Shown here: positions 1 through 8,048 of the stretch, piece by piece
Layout of the letters: each line of letters opens with the position of its first letter
Numbering within the stretch: position 1 is the first letter of the stretch
Assembly (NCBI GenBank): GCA_014193115.1
Contig: BJHQ01000021.1
Span: forward strand, 1 to 64,000
Direction of reading: 5' to 3'
Source: Planctomycetota bacterium
GTDB lineage: Bacteria > Planctomycetota > UBA11346
DNA: 64,000 bases
Notes under the pieces: model-generated
Seen by the model: only the letters and a program-made list of their open reading frames with translations
What the model was told of the DNA's origin: nothing
Databases searched by the model: none
Program-made: the position numbers and the translations under genes

Positions 1-188
1 GCCGGCAGGAAAGCAAAAAGGGCCTCAATCGCAGGCGACGCATGGCTGGATACGAAACAAAATGCCTGGAGGAGATCTTGCTTTTGACTAACGGCAGTGT
101 CACTCAGTAGGTAATGCAATCGCCCTGCTGCTTCCCCAGATGTCCCACCCGTGCGCAGTGCGACGGATCTGCGCTGGACAGGCTGGGG
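1..188. other. Left-edge region, unassigned
   Basis: No gene can be supported here. A plus-strand frame is open from the left edge to a TAG at 108-110 and could be the 3' end of a gene lying outside the window, but its visible residues match no family I know. The base composition is more AT-rich than the genes that follow. The next real gene ends at 189 on the opposite strand. Confidence 0.3.
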
Positions 189-1439
189 TCAGGCGCCCCG
201 GGTCGCCCGCCGGGTGGTGCCCTGAGCGTAACCATCGAGCACCGCCTCGATCCGCGTGAAGACCTTGGCCATGGCGCTGGCCTCGGGCAGCAGGGTGATC
301 CGGAAGCAGTCGGCGTACGGAACGTTGAAGCCCCGCCCCGGCGTAATCAGCACGTGCTGTTTTTCGAGCAGATCCAAGGCGAAACGCTGATCGCTGAACT
401 CGCCCAGGCGGTCGGACCGGACCCGCAGAAAGGCGTAGAGCGCCCCCCGCGGCGCCACCAGATCGAGGTATTTCGAACGGCCGACGCCGTCGATCACCGC
501 CCGCCGCGATTCGTACAACCGACCGCCCGGGCGGGTCAGCTCATGGATCGACTGATAGCCGCCCAGCGCGGTCTGCACCGCCCATTGACCAGGAACATTG
601 CTGCACAAACGCAGGGCGCACAGCTTGTCGATCGCCGCCAGGTAGTCCCGGGCGTGGTCCTTCGGCCCGCTGAACGACAGCCAGCCGACCCGCCAGCCGC
701 AGGCGCGATAGACCTTGGAAAGTCCGGCGAAGGTTCCGGTCAGGCAGCCTTTGGCGATCGTCGCCAAAGGTGTGAACTCGGCCCCGTCGTACGTGATGCG
801 ATCATAGATCTCATCGCTGAACAGCACCAGATTGTGTTCTTCGGCGAGGGCGGCGAGGGCTTCGAGCACCGGCCGCGGATAAACCGCGCCGGTGGGATTG
901 TTGGGATTGATGACTACCAGCGCCCGGGTTTTGGGCGTGATCAGCGCCCGCACCGCCTCGACATCGGGGACGAAGCCGGCTTCGCGCGGACACGGGTAAT
1001 GCACCGCCTGGCCGAGGGCGAGATGGGTGGCGGCGGTCCACAGCGGATAATCCGGGCTGGGCACCAGGACCTGATCGCCGGGATCGAGCAGCGCCCGCAG
1101 AGCCGCAACGATCAGCTCAGAACATCCGTTGCCAATGAACACGTCGTCGGCGGTGACATCGAGCACGCCGCGTTCCTGCTGCTGCATGACCACGGCTTCG
1201 CGGGCCGGGAAGATCCCCTTCTGATGGGAATAGGCATCGGCGTGGTCGAGGTTCTCGACCACCGCCCGGCGCATCGCCTCCGGGGCGCGGAACCCGAACA
1301 GGCCAGGATTGCCGATGTTCAGCTCGACAATGTCGTGGCCAGCTTTTTTCAACTCGCCGGCACGGCGCATCAGTTCGCCGCGGATCTCGTAGCGGACATT
1401 CGCCAGGCTCTGGCTGGGGACGATCGGGGGCAGGTCCAT
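189..1439 (-). CDS. alaA: Alanine/glutamate-pyruvate aminotransferase (AlaA type)
   Basis: This is a PLP-dependent class I/II aminotransferase of 416 residues that probably interconverts alanine and 2-oxoglutarate with pyruvate and glutamate in the cytosol. It follows E. coli AlaA closely along its length: LNIGNPGLFGF (40-50), PSPDYPLWTAA (128-138), NPNNPTGAVY (178-187), SDEIYD (208-213), the PLP lysine K242 in GLSKVYRACG, and the substrate arginine near CFRITLLP. A frame-open extension to 1511 exists, but homology begins at MDLPPIVPSQ, so the start is placed at 1439. There is no good Shine-Dalgarno site. The gene upstream on the same strand ends about 105 bp away. Family assignment is firm; AlaA versus another aminotransferase specificity is inferred from similarity. 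Confidence 0.93.
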   Translation of the reverse strand: MDLPPIVPSQSLANVRYEIRGELMRRAGELKKAGHDIVELNIGNPGLFGFRAPEAMRRAVVENLDHADAYSHQKGIFPAREAVVMQQQERGVLDVTADDVFIGNGCSELIVAALRALLDPGDQVLVPSPDYPLWTAATHLALGQAVHYPCPREAGFVPDVEAVRALITPKTRALVVINPNNPTGAVYPRPVLEALAALAEEHNLVLFSDEIYDRITYDGAEFTPLATIAKGCLTGTFAGLSKVYRACGWRVGWLSFSGPKDHARDYLAAIDKLCALRLCSNVPGQWAVQTALGGYQSIHELTRPGGRLYESRRAVIDGVGRSKYLDLVAPRGALYAFLRVRSDRLGEFSDQRFALDLLEKQHVLITPGRGFNVPYADCFRITLLPEASAMAKVFTRIEAVLDGYAQGTTRRATRGA

Positions 1440-1544
1440 CGCGGTCTCGGGTCTCAGGAAGGGGAGGCAGGTTAGGGTGGAAAAAAGCTGCGCCAACCGC
1501 GTGCGCGGCACGCGGGCGGCTCGCCAAGGTCGGATCGTGATCGA

Positions 1545-2738
1545 TCAGCGGTGGCGAGCCGGCTTGTCAGCAGCCGGACGGTCCGGCCCTTCAGCCGAAG
1601 AGCCGTCCCCGTCCGAATCGCTCTTGCCAGCGCCATTTTGCGGAATGCCGGTGTTTCCTGACGGATTCGGCAGTTTCGCGCCATTGCCGCCAGCGGCGCC
1701 GAACCGTTTGCCAAGCCCGGCCACCACCAGATCGCCAGCGGTCGGAGGATGGTCAGGAGGCAGGGCGACGATCTCGCCAGTGCGCTGGCGCAGCGCTTCT
1801 GCGGCCCGTACCAGACCGGCGAAGGCCAGGTTGCGCTCCCCGGCCAGACGGTCGTAACGGCCGACCAGGCCGGTCAGATCGGATTTTGCCAACGAAATCC
1901 GCGACCGCAGCAGGTTCAGCTCATTGACCGCATGACGCGCATCGCGTACTGCCAACGTGGAGTTGCGCTGCAAGCGATCCATGGTGTCGTCGTTGACTGG
2001 CGGTTCGATGTCCGGTGGAGCATCGGTGAAATCGGTCTCTTCGCGCCAGATCCGGTTCTGGGCCTCGGCCGCGAGCATGGCGGTGGTGGCCAGGTCGGCG
2101 CGATGCTTCGCGCCAGCCAGCCACGCGCAGTCGAATTCCATCTGCGCGATCCGCGACTGGGTCCTGCTTTGCAGATCGAGATTGGTGACCAGCGACGAAT
2201 CGAGGCCGAACACCGCGCTGCTTGCTGACAGCACCGCATCGCGGGCGACGAAAAGCGGATCGCTGAGCGTGCCCGGAACAACCTGGTTGGCCAAGCGGCC
2301 TGCTGATTGCTGGGATGTTCCGGCCACGAGCTCAGCGGAGCGCTGGGTGTGGAACTCGGTCTCACGCCACAGGCGGCGATCGCGGCACCAGCGGGCGAGA
2401 TCGGCATGGCCCTCTGCGGTATCGACCAGGTAGGCAAGCCGTTTTTGGTACTCGCCCGTCGGCTCAGTGAGGGGCCGGGTCGCGGTGACCACACGACGGT
2501 CGATCCGCCGCTCGCCGATCAGCAAGCCGCCGGAGCTGCTCGGCCGGACCAGGCGCACGGTCAGTTCAGCAGCCGTGATCGTCAGGATCTCGCCCACCAG
2601 CTGATCGCCATTGGACAGCGTCACTTCATGTTCGACGGCAGCCAGCGGCGCGGCCAGACCCAACACGACGGCGGCCAGGCCGGTCCAACCGGCCAGGCTG
2701 CCGGGACGCGGCGGAGCAATCACTAAGGTCCTGCACAT
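1545..2738 (-). CDS. Secreted protein of unknown function
   Basis: Unrecognised protein of 397 residues. The N-terminus from the chosen start is a signal peptide: basic residues, a hydrophobic core (GLAAVVLGLAAPLAAVEH) and an AxA-like cleavage site. The mature protein opens with a short beta segment, VTLSNGDQLVGEILTI, typical of the small SH3/Sm-like barrels at the start of many planctomycete exported proteins. A mostly helical, charged middle follows, and then a Gly/Asp/Ser/Pro-rich tail that looks disordered. An upstream in-frame ATG at 2804 would bury the signal peptide, so 2738 is preferred. It is divergent from the M1 peptidase lipoprotein across 193 bp in which no clear promoter was found. 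Function unknown. Confidence 0.7.
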   Translation of the reverse strand: MCRTLVIAPPRPGSLAGWTGLAAVVLGLAAPLAAVEHEVTLSNGDQLVGEILTITAAELTVRLVRPSSSGGLLIGERRIDRRVVTATRPLTEPTGEYQKRLAYLVDTAEGHADLARWCRDRRLWRETEFHTQRSAELVAGTSQQSAGRLANQVVPGTLSDPLFVARDAVLSASSAVFGLDSSLVTNLDLQSRTQSRIAQMEFDCAWLAGAKHRADLATTAMLAAEAQNRIWREETDFTDAPPDIEPPVNDDTMDRLQRNSTLAVRDARHAVNELNLLRSRISLAKSDLTGLVGRYDRLAGERNLAFAGLVRAAEALRQRTGEIVALPPDHPPTAGDLVVAGLGKRFGAAGGNGAKLPNPSGNTGIPQNGAGKSDSDGDGSSAEGPDRPAADKPARHR

Positions 2739-2931
2739 GCAACGGGCTCTGGTGGTCGAGCTTGGGGCAGGATCCGATCCGGGGAAGGCCCTGCCTAGGC
2801 CCACGATTGGAGTGTGTCGAGGTGCGTCACCGTGCCCGCCCGCGCCAGGCCACCACTGCCCGCTGACCCGGCCGGTCCCTGGTCAGCTGGTCCAGGATTG
2901 GCATCGGCCGGGGCGCCGCACGCTGGCCAGC

Positions 2932-4524
2932 ATGTCCCTGCGCTGCTTCGTCTGCGTCTGTCTCGTCATCGCCGTGGGCTTGGGCGGATGCTCCCGGACA
3001 CCGCCGGCGCTGATCGAACCCGGCCAGGCAGCGGCGCTGCGCAGCGCTGGCGCCGATCCGGGTGAACTGGAACGGCGCGATGATCTGGCGGTGTACGACG
3101 TGGATGCCGACTACCATCCCGAGGACGGCAGCGTGGCCGGCTCGGTGCGCATGCGCTGGCGGAACCGGACTGCGATGCCGTTGAAAGACCTGGTCTTCCA
3201 GTGCTACGCCAATGGGCCGACCTGGAATGGCGCCCGCATGGAGATCCTCAGCGCATCCATCGATGGCAACCCGGCCACGGCGATGCCTTTCGCTGACGGT
3301 CTCGGCAGCCGGCTGGTGCTGCCAAGACCGCTGCCAGTCGGCAGCCAGATCCAGGTGGATTTGACCTTCCGCCACACCTTGTCGACGAAAGGCGGCTACC
3401 ATGGCTTGGGCTGCCGCAGCGGCGCGATCGCCGTGCTCCACGGCTGGTTTCCGGAACTCGCCCTGCGCTTCGGAGATGCTTGGCAGGTCGCCCCCCTGCC
3501 CGAATTGTGCGATGCGGCGCGCTCCTGGGCTTACCATGCCACGGTGGACCTGCGCATTCCCGACGGACCGGCGATCCCGGCCTGCGGCCGGGTGGTCGAG
3601 GAAGACCTGCCCGGCCCGCAGCGCGTGCTGCACATCGCCAGCGCCTTCAGCCGCAATCTCACGGTCATCCTCGGTCCTTGGCAGATGGTGCGCTCAGATG
3701 TGGATGGCGTCACGGTGCAGGTCTGGCATCTCGACCGACCGCAAGCGGCATTGCGCAGCCAGGCCCGCGCCGCCTTGGCCCTGCGCCGCTGCGCCCTCAT
3801 CGCGCCGGATCCGCGCCCCGAGCTGGACGTGGTCTTGGCCGGCAGTTTGGGCGACGAGGTCGGCGGGGTCGAGTCAAGCGGTCTGGTGATCATCGGCGAC
3901 CAGGCCGTCAATCTTTTCGAACCGCTGGGCGCCGATGCTCCGGCCCACCAGCTGCCGGCCTTGATGCTCGACATGACCGTGGTCCATGAGGTCGCCCATC
4001 AATGGTGGTACGATCTGGTGGGCAACGATCCGCTGACCTCGGCCTGGCTCGATGAAAGCCTGACCAGCTGGACCTCGTGCTGGATCCTGGAAGGCGATTC
4101 GCCGGCCACCGGAACCTGGGCGTGGCAGCTGACCCTGATGCAATCGAGCATGCCCGATGGCAAAGCGTATCCGGACATCTCGGTGCCGCTTTGGGAGAGC
4201 GGCGACCAGGTCCATGGCACCCAGGTCTATGGCCGCGGTCCGCTCGCCTGGCAGGCGCTGCGCCGCCAGGTGGGCGATGCCGCCTGGATCGGCTGTTTGC
4301 AGGACTGGGCCAAGGAATTCCGCTGGCGGGTGGCGACGACGCCGGAGTGGCGCGCCCACCTGGAGCGCCATTTCGGCGCCGCAGTCATCGCGCCGTTCTG
4401 GACCCGCTGGATCGCAGGCCAAGGCTTGGCCAAAAAGGATCTGGTCGAGATCGCACGCTGGCGTCCATCACCCAGCGATCAGCAAAAACCGTCAACGGAC
4501 ACGGCCAAACCGATAGAGAAATAG
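2932..4524 (+). CDS. M1-family zinc aminopeptidase lipoprotein
   Basis: A 530-residue exported zinc metallopeptidase. The start at 2932 gives a lipoprotein signal peptide with lipobox VGLGGC, so the enzyme should be membrane-anchored outside the cytoplasm. The gluzincin site is intact: H352-E353-V-A-H356 followed 18 residues later by E375 (HExxH-x18-E), the M1 signature. The substrate-recognition GxMEN-type motif appears in altered form as GGVESSGL. The N-terminal half (YDVDADYHPEDGSVAGSVRM) matches the M1 beta-sandwich domain. The C-terminal part is shorter than in full ERAP/PepN enzymes. It probably trims N-terminal residues from peptides. Convergent with pheA. Confidence 0.85.
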   Translation: MSLRCFVCVCLVIAVGLGGCSRTPPALIEPGQAAALRSAGADPGELERRDDLAVYDVDADYHPEDGSVAGSVRMRWRNRTAMPLKDLVFQCYANGPTWNGARMEILSASIDGNPATAMPFADGLGSRLVLPRPLPVGSQIQVDLTFRHTLSTKGGYHGLGCRSGAIAVLHGWFPELALRFGDAWQVAPLPELCDAARSWAYHATVDLRIPDGPAIPACGRVVEEDLPGPQRVLHIASAFSRNLTVILGPWQMVRSDVDGVTVQVWHLDRPQAALRSQARAALALRRCALIAPDPRPELDVVLAGSLGDEVGGVESSGLVIIGDQAVNLFEPLGADAPAHQLPALMLDMTVVHEVAHQWWYDLVGNDPLTSAWLDESLTSWTSCWILEGDSPATGTWAWQLTLMQSSMPDGKAYPDISVPLWESGDQVHGTQVYGRGPLAWQALRRQVGDAAWIGCLQDWAKEFRWRVATTPEWRAHLERHFGAAVIAPFWTRWIAGQGLAKKDLVEIARWRPSPSDQQKPSTDTAKPIEK

Positions 4525-4532
4525 GCCGTTTC

Positions 4533-4557
4533 CCAGGCGGTCCGCGAGGGCGCCTGG
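4533..4557. terminator. Bidirectional terminator candidate
   Basis: A perfect 7-bp stem (CCAGGCG at 4533-4539, CGCCTGG at 4551-4557) with an 11-nt loop lies in the 39-bp gap between two convergent stop codons. There is no T-tract on either side, so if it terminates transcription it does so weakly or with Rho. Confidence 0.45.
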
Positions 4558-4563
4558 CAGCTG

Positions 4564-5694
4564 CTATTCGTTCAGCGGACGGTCGGCCCTGGGATAACTG
4601 CCGAGGATTTCGCAGCTCGACGACTGCTGGCGCAGGCCGGCGATGGCCTCGGCCACCGCTGGATCCTGCTGATGGCCGGAAATGTCGATGAAGAACAGGT
4701 ATTCCCAGTGGCGGCGGCGGCTCGGCCTGGATTCGATGCGCGACAAATTGATCGCGCCGCGATGGAACGGCAGCAGGCAGTCGTGGAGGGCGCTGGGCCG
4801 GTCCTGGACGCTGAACATCAGGCTGGTCTTGTCGTCGCCGGTGGGCTGGGCCGCTTTGGCCGGATCAGCAACCACCACGAATCGCGTCAGATTTCCTGCA
4901 TTATCCTGGATGTCGCCGGCCACCACCGGCAGGTCATAGGCCCGTCCGGCGTCTTCGCTGGCGATGGCCGCCGAGCCCGGTTCGGCATCACCCGCGGCGC
5001 GTTCGGCGCCTTTGGTGGTGCTCACCACTTCAATCAACTCGACGCCGGGCAGGTTGGCGGCCAGCCATTGCCGGCATTGGCCGAACACGGTGTGGCGGGA
5101 ATAGATGCGGCGGATGTCGGATCGCGGGCAGCGGGCCAGCAGATGGTGACGGATGCGCAGGTGCAGCTCGCTGACGATGCGCAGCGGAGTCGCCAGGAAG
5201 GCATCGATGGTGTCGGTGATCGTGCCGTCAGTGCTGTTCTCGATCGGCACCACACCGTAGTCGGCGCGACCGCGTTCGACCTCCGCGAAAACCGCGGCGA
5301 TGGCGTCAGCGTGGATGTAGGTGGCGGCGGCGCCGAACTTCAGCCGGGCAGCTGCGTGGGTGAAGGCGCCGGGCTGGCCGAAGTGGCAGATGGTCTGGGG
5401 TTGTTCAAGGGCGATCGCGGCCGACATGATCTCTCGCCAGATCGCCCGCAGATCGCTGTCGCGCAGCGGTCCGTGGTTGAACGAGCAGATTCGCTGGAAG
5501 ACCGCAGCTTCACGGTGCGGGACGAAGATCGCCTCGCCCTTGGCCAGCTTGGCGGCGCCGATCCGCTTCACCGCGGCAGCGCGGTCCGAGAGCAGCGCCA
5601 CCAGCTGCCGGTCGATAGCATCGATCTCGGTGCGGGCGGCAGCCAGAATGGATTCGGCGCTGGCGGCATGGTCGGGCGGATGGTCGGCGGGCAT
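4564..5694 (-). CDS. pheA: Bifunctional chorismate mutase/prephenate dehydratase
   Basis: The cytosolic P-protein of phenylalanine synthesis (376 residues), converting chorismate to prephenate and then to phenylpyruvate. Domains in order: an AroQ-type chorismate mutase helix bundle (about 18-98, with EIDAIDRQLVALLSDRAAAV), the prephenate dehydratase domain (about 101-280; FGQPGAFTHAAA, IENSTDGTITDT, and the catalytic-loop motif NLTRF), and a C-terminal ACT domain with the phenylalanine-binding signature ESRPSRRRHWEY (about 330-342). All expected motifs are present and the length is normal. Divergent from the KfrA-like gene, whose start lies about 96 bp away. No leader-peptide attenuator was seen. 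Confidence 0.95.
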   Translation of the reverse strand: MPADHPPDHAASAESILAAARTEIDAIDRQLVALLSDRAAAVKRIGAAKLAKGEAIFVPHREAAVFQRICSFNHGPLRDSDLRAIWREIMSAAIALEQPQTICHFGQPGAFTHAAARLKFGAAATYIHADAIAAVFAEVERGRADYGVVPIENSTDGTITDTIDAFLATPLRIVSELHLRIRHHLLARCPRSDIRRIYSRHTVFGQCRQWLAANLPGVELIEVVSTTKGAERAAGDAEPGSAAIASEDAGRAYDLPVVAGDIQDNAGNLTRFVVVADPAKAAQPTGDDKTSLMFSVQDRPSALHDCLLPFHRGAINLSRIESRPSRRRHWEYLFFIDISGHQQDPAVAEAIAGLRQQSSSCEILGSYPRADRPLNE

Positions 5695-5764
5695 GGCGGC
5701 CCAGGCTCAGCACCGGGCCAGGATCCGGCAATGGCCCGGGGGGCGGGCCGAGGACTGTCCGATT

Positions 5765-5785
5765 CGAACGCCATCCATACGTTCG
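5765..5785. promoter_or_regulatory. Inverted repeat before the KfrA-like gene
   Basis: CGAACG (5765-5770) and CGTTCG (5780-5785) form a perfect 6-bp inverted repeat with a 9-nt spacer, ending 5 bp before the ATG at 5791. The placement and symmetry suit an operator for the DNA-binding protein encoded just downstream; KfrA proteins are known to repress their own promoters. If translation starts at the alternative ATG at 5731, the repeat would instead lie inside the coding region. Confidence 0.4.
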
Positions 5786-5790
5786 GGCTG

Positions 5791-6729
5791 ATGGAAGCGA
5801 TCAGCGAGGCCCTCGTCGCCGAGGTCTGCGACCGCCTGCGGGCGGCCGGCGAGGAGCCCTCGGTCCGCCGCGTCCACCACGAGCTTGGCCGGGGCAGCTA
5901 CACCACCATCGCGAAATATCTGCGGTCCTGGCGTGCGACCCGGGTCGAGGCTGCGCCCACCTCCGACCCCGATCCCCGGGTCCAGGCCTTGGCGGTGTTG
6001 GCACCAGAAGCCTGGTCGAAGGCCGTCACCCTGGCCCGCGACTCGGTCCGGGAGCAGGTCGAGCAGCTGACCAGCGAACGCGATGGCGCCCTGCGCGATC
6101 TGACCGCCGCCGAGGCCGCCATCGCCGAACTTGAACAGCAACGCGCTGACGCCGACCGGTCGGCCTCTGAAAAAGCCGCAAAATTAGTGGAGGAACGAGA
6201 TCGAGAGCGCCTGCGCGGCGAAGCCCTGGCCGGCGCCGTGGCCGAACTCGCATCCCAGGTGGCCCAGTCGCGCAGCGCCTTCGCCGACGCCACCGCCGCC
6301 GCCGATCGGCGGTTTGCCGAGCTGACGGCGCAGCACGACCGACTCATCGGCGACCTCCACGGCCTTGAAGCAGGCGTACAGGCTCTGTCTGACGCGGTCG
6401 CCAACCTGGCGCCAGCGATGGCTGCCCTGGCCCCGGCGCTCATGACCGAGGTCGCCGCCCTCAGTGAACGGCTGGCCGGGCTGCTCGCGCAGCAGGCGGC
6501 TCAGGAAGCGGACCGGGCATCCCACGCCCAATCGGTCGAGGAGCGGCGCTGGGCGACGTTGACCACTCGGCTGGCTGCCCTCGAACGAACGGTGGCCGAT
6601 TCCCATCGAGACCGTCTCGATCTGCGCGAGCTGCGCAGCGCCATCGCGCAGGCGCTTGCCGCGGCCTTGCCGGCAGCGCTGCGCCGTGGTGCCGGCGTGG
6701 CTCAGAAACCTCGACGACGGACCGGCTAA
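5791..6729 (+). CDS. KfrA-like DNA-binding coiled-coil protein
   Basis: A protein of 312 residues. The N-terminal 45 or so residues (EAISEALVAEVCDRLRAAG, then RVHHELGRGSYTTIAKYL) match the KfrA_N helix-turn-helix domain, including the conserved GS-(Y/F)-xT core. The rest is a long alanine-, glutamate- and arginine-rich heptad-like region, about 70-300, expected to form a coiled coil, followed by a basic tail. KfrA is best known from plasmids, where it binds operators and aids partitioning; chromosomal copies are often uncharacterised. No plasmid replication or partition gene is nearby. The start is 5791 or possibly 5731. The gene ends 4 bp before the stop of the convergent NPCBM gene. Role inferred: repressor or nucleoid-associated protein. 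Confidence 0.75.
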   Translation: MEAISEALVAEVCDRLRAAGEEPSVRRVHHELGRGSYTTIAKYLRSWRATRVEAAPTSDPDPRVQALAVLAPEAWSKAVTLARDSVREQVEQLTSERDGALRDLTAAEAAIAELEQQRADADRSASEKAAKLVEERDRERLRGEALAGAVAELASQVAQSRSAFADATAAADRRFAELTAQHDRLIGDLHGLEAGVQALSDAVANLAPAMAALAPALMTEVAALSERLAGLLAQQAAQEADRASHAQSVEERRWATLTTRLAALERTVADSHRDRLDLRELRSAIAQALAAALPAALRRGAGVAQKPRRRTG

Positions 6730-6733
6730 CCGT

Positions 6734-7852
6734 TCACTTGCGCACCAGGAACGCCGACCCCAAGGCGACGTGGTCGCCGATGTCGTAGCGTTCGCCGGTG
6801 TCGATCCGCAGTTCGATCAGTTTCGCGCCGGGCAGCTCAAGAGTCACCGGCAGGGGCCGGGATCCGCCGCGCAGCCGCTGGCTCCACACCGCTTTTCCGT
6901 CGACGACCAATTGCGCAAGGCAATCACCTTCCGGTGCGACCAGATCGGCGATGCCGACCAAGGCGCTGAACCGGGCATAGGCGCCATCCAGCCGCCAGAC
7001 CAGGCTGGCGGCGCTGTGTACCGAAATTCCTTTGGCATGCAGGATTCCGCCGAGGACCAGCGGCCCGCCATCCAGGTCCGTATCCCGGCGCCACGGCCAG
7101 ACCACCCCGAAGGCTCCGGTTTCCGTGACCTTGTCTGGACGCAGATCGGACAGCCAGACCCGACGTCCGCCGTCGACCCGCAGCCGCGCGCCAGCCAGCG
7201 CAGACAGGTCCCATCCTGCCAGCTTGACTGCTGGCGCCGCGACCAGCCCGGGGACTACTCCAGGCCGCAAGCGCAGGGCCGGACGATCGGCGCGGATCCG
7301 CCAAGCCAGGGTCAGCCCGGTTGCGGCCTTCACCGCCTGGTCGATGCGGCAGGCGATCACGGTGCTGAGCGGAATCGTCACCGGCTCTGGATCCAGGTCC
7401 GTGGCCAGGCGCAGTCCGCCCGCGACCAGGCCGACCACCCGCCCGGCGACCGGCCCGGCGGGGCCGATCACCAGATCGGGCTTGCCGCTCTCCGTGGGCA
7501 GTACGGACGCCGCCCAGCCCCGCACCGCGGTCAGCGGCACTTCGAGGTCGCCCAATGGTCCGCTGATCTTCAGGCTGTCAGGGGTCGCGCCTGGTTCGAG
7601 CCCGGTGGCAGGCAGCCACGAGCCGTCCGCAAGCCACACTCCCTGACCCGGTTCATCCAAGGCCAAAGGACGCTCGCCAGGCAGATCCAGCGCATCGCAA
7701 TCGGCCAGCGCCACCCGTTTTCCGGCGACCGTCACGGCATCGCTGGACATCGCCAGTTGGCCGCGGGCGTCGCCGCCATCAAGCAGGCTGACGGCGCCAT
7801 CAGCAGCAGCGGCCAGGGCGGCGACGGCGATCAGAAGGAAGCAGCGGAGCAT
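6734..7852 (-). CDS. Secreted NPCBM-domain protein
   Basis: A 372-residue exported protein. A signal peptide (MLRCFLLIAVAALAAAADGA) is followed by SH3-like beta repeats, VSLLDGGDARGQL and later GLRLATDLDPEPVTIP. The C-terminal third (about 235-372) carries the NPCBM fold typical of planctomycetes and of glycoside hydrolases: GGILHAKGISVHSAASLVW, YARFSALVGIAD, and a closing LIELRIDTGERYDIGDHVALG. NPCBM modules are thought to bind glycans; no catalytic domain is present, so this is probably a carbohydrate- or surface-binding protein. The start is at 7852, with an alternative none better. Upstream lies a tandem repeat and the divergent comEC-like gene. Confidence 0.8.
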   Translation of the reverse strand: MLRCFLLIAVAALAAAADGAVSLLDGGDARGQLAMSSDAVTVAGKRVALADCDALDLPGERPLALDEPGQGVWLADGSWLPATGLEPGATPDSLKISGPLGDLEVPLTAVRGWAASVLPTESGKPDLVIGPAGPVAGRVVGLVAGGLRLATDLDPEPVTIPLSTVIACRIDQAVKAATGLTLAWRIRADRPALRLRPGVVPGLVAAPAVKLAGWDLSALAGARLRVDGGRRVWLSDLRPDKVTETGAFGVVWPWRRDTDLDGGPLVLGGILHAKGISVHSAASLVWRLDGAYARFSALVGIADLVAPEGDCLAQLVVDGKAVWSQRLRGGSRPLPVTLELPGAKLIELRIDTGERYDIGDHVALGSAFLVRK

Positions 7853-7882
7853 GGCGCCATGGTGGCAGCGGATTGCCGGATG

Positions 7883-7962
7883 CCACGCGCCTGGGAGCGC
7901 AGGCTTCAGCCTGCCGTCGCGACCACGCGCCTGGGAGCGCAGGCTTCAGCCTGCCGTCGCGA
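7883..7962. repeat. Two exact 40-bp tandem copies with hairpin core
   Basis: Units 7883-7922 and 7923-7962 are identical. Each contains GGGAGCGC followed by a self-complementary core, GCAGGC-TTCA-GCCTGC, that folds into a 6-bp stem with a tetraloop. The repeats occupy the gap between the divergent NPCBM and comEC-like genes. The GGGAGCGC motif is shared with elements at 34541 and 50323, suggesting a genome-wide palindromic repeat family. Confidence 0.85.
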
Positions 7963-8048
7963 CACGCCCGCGTGGGCAACGCTGGACGAAGCTGGTCGAA
8001 GCTTGACCCAGGCTGGCGCTGGTCCGCGGCCGCTGCCAGATCAGGGAC

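Noticed and set aside
4672..5790. N-terminal extension of the KfrA-like frame across pheA
   Set aside because: It runs antisense through pheA and has no motif; KfrA homology starts near 5791.
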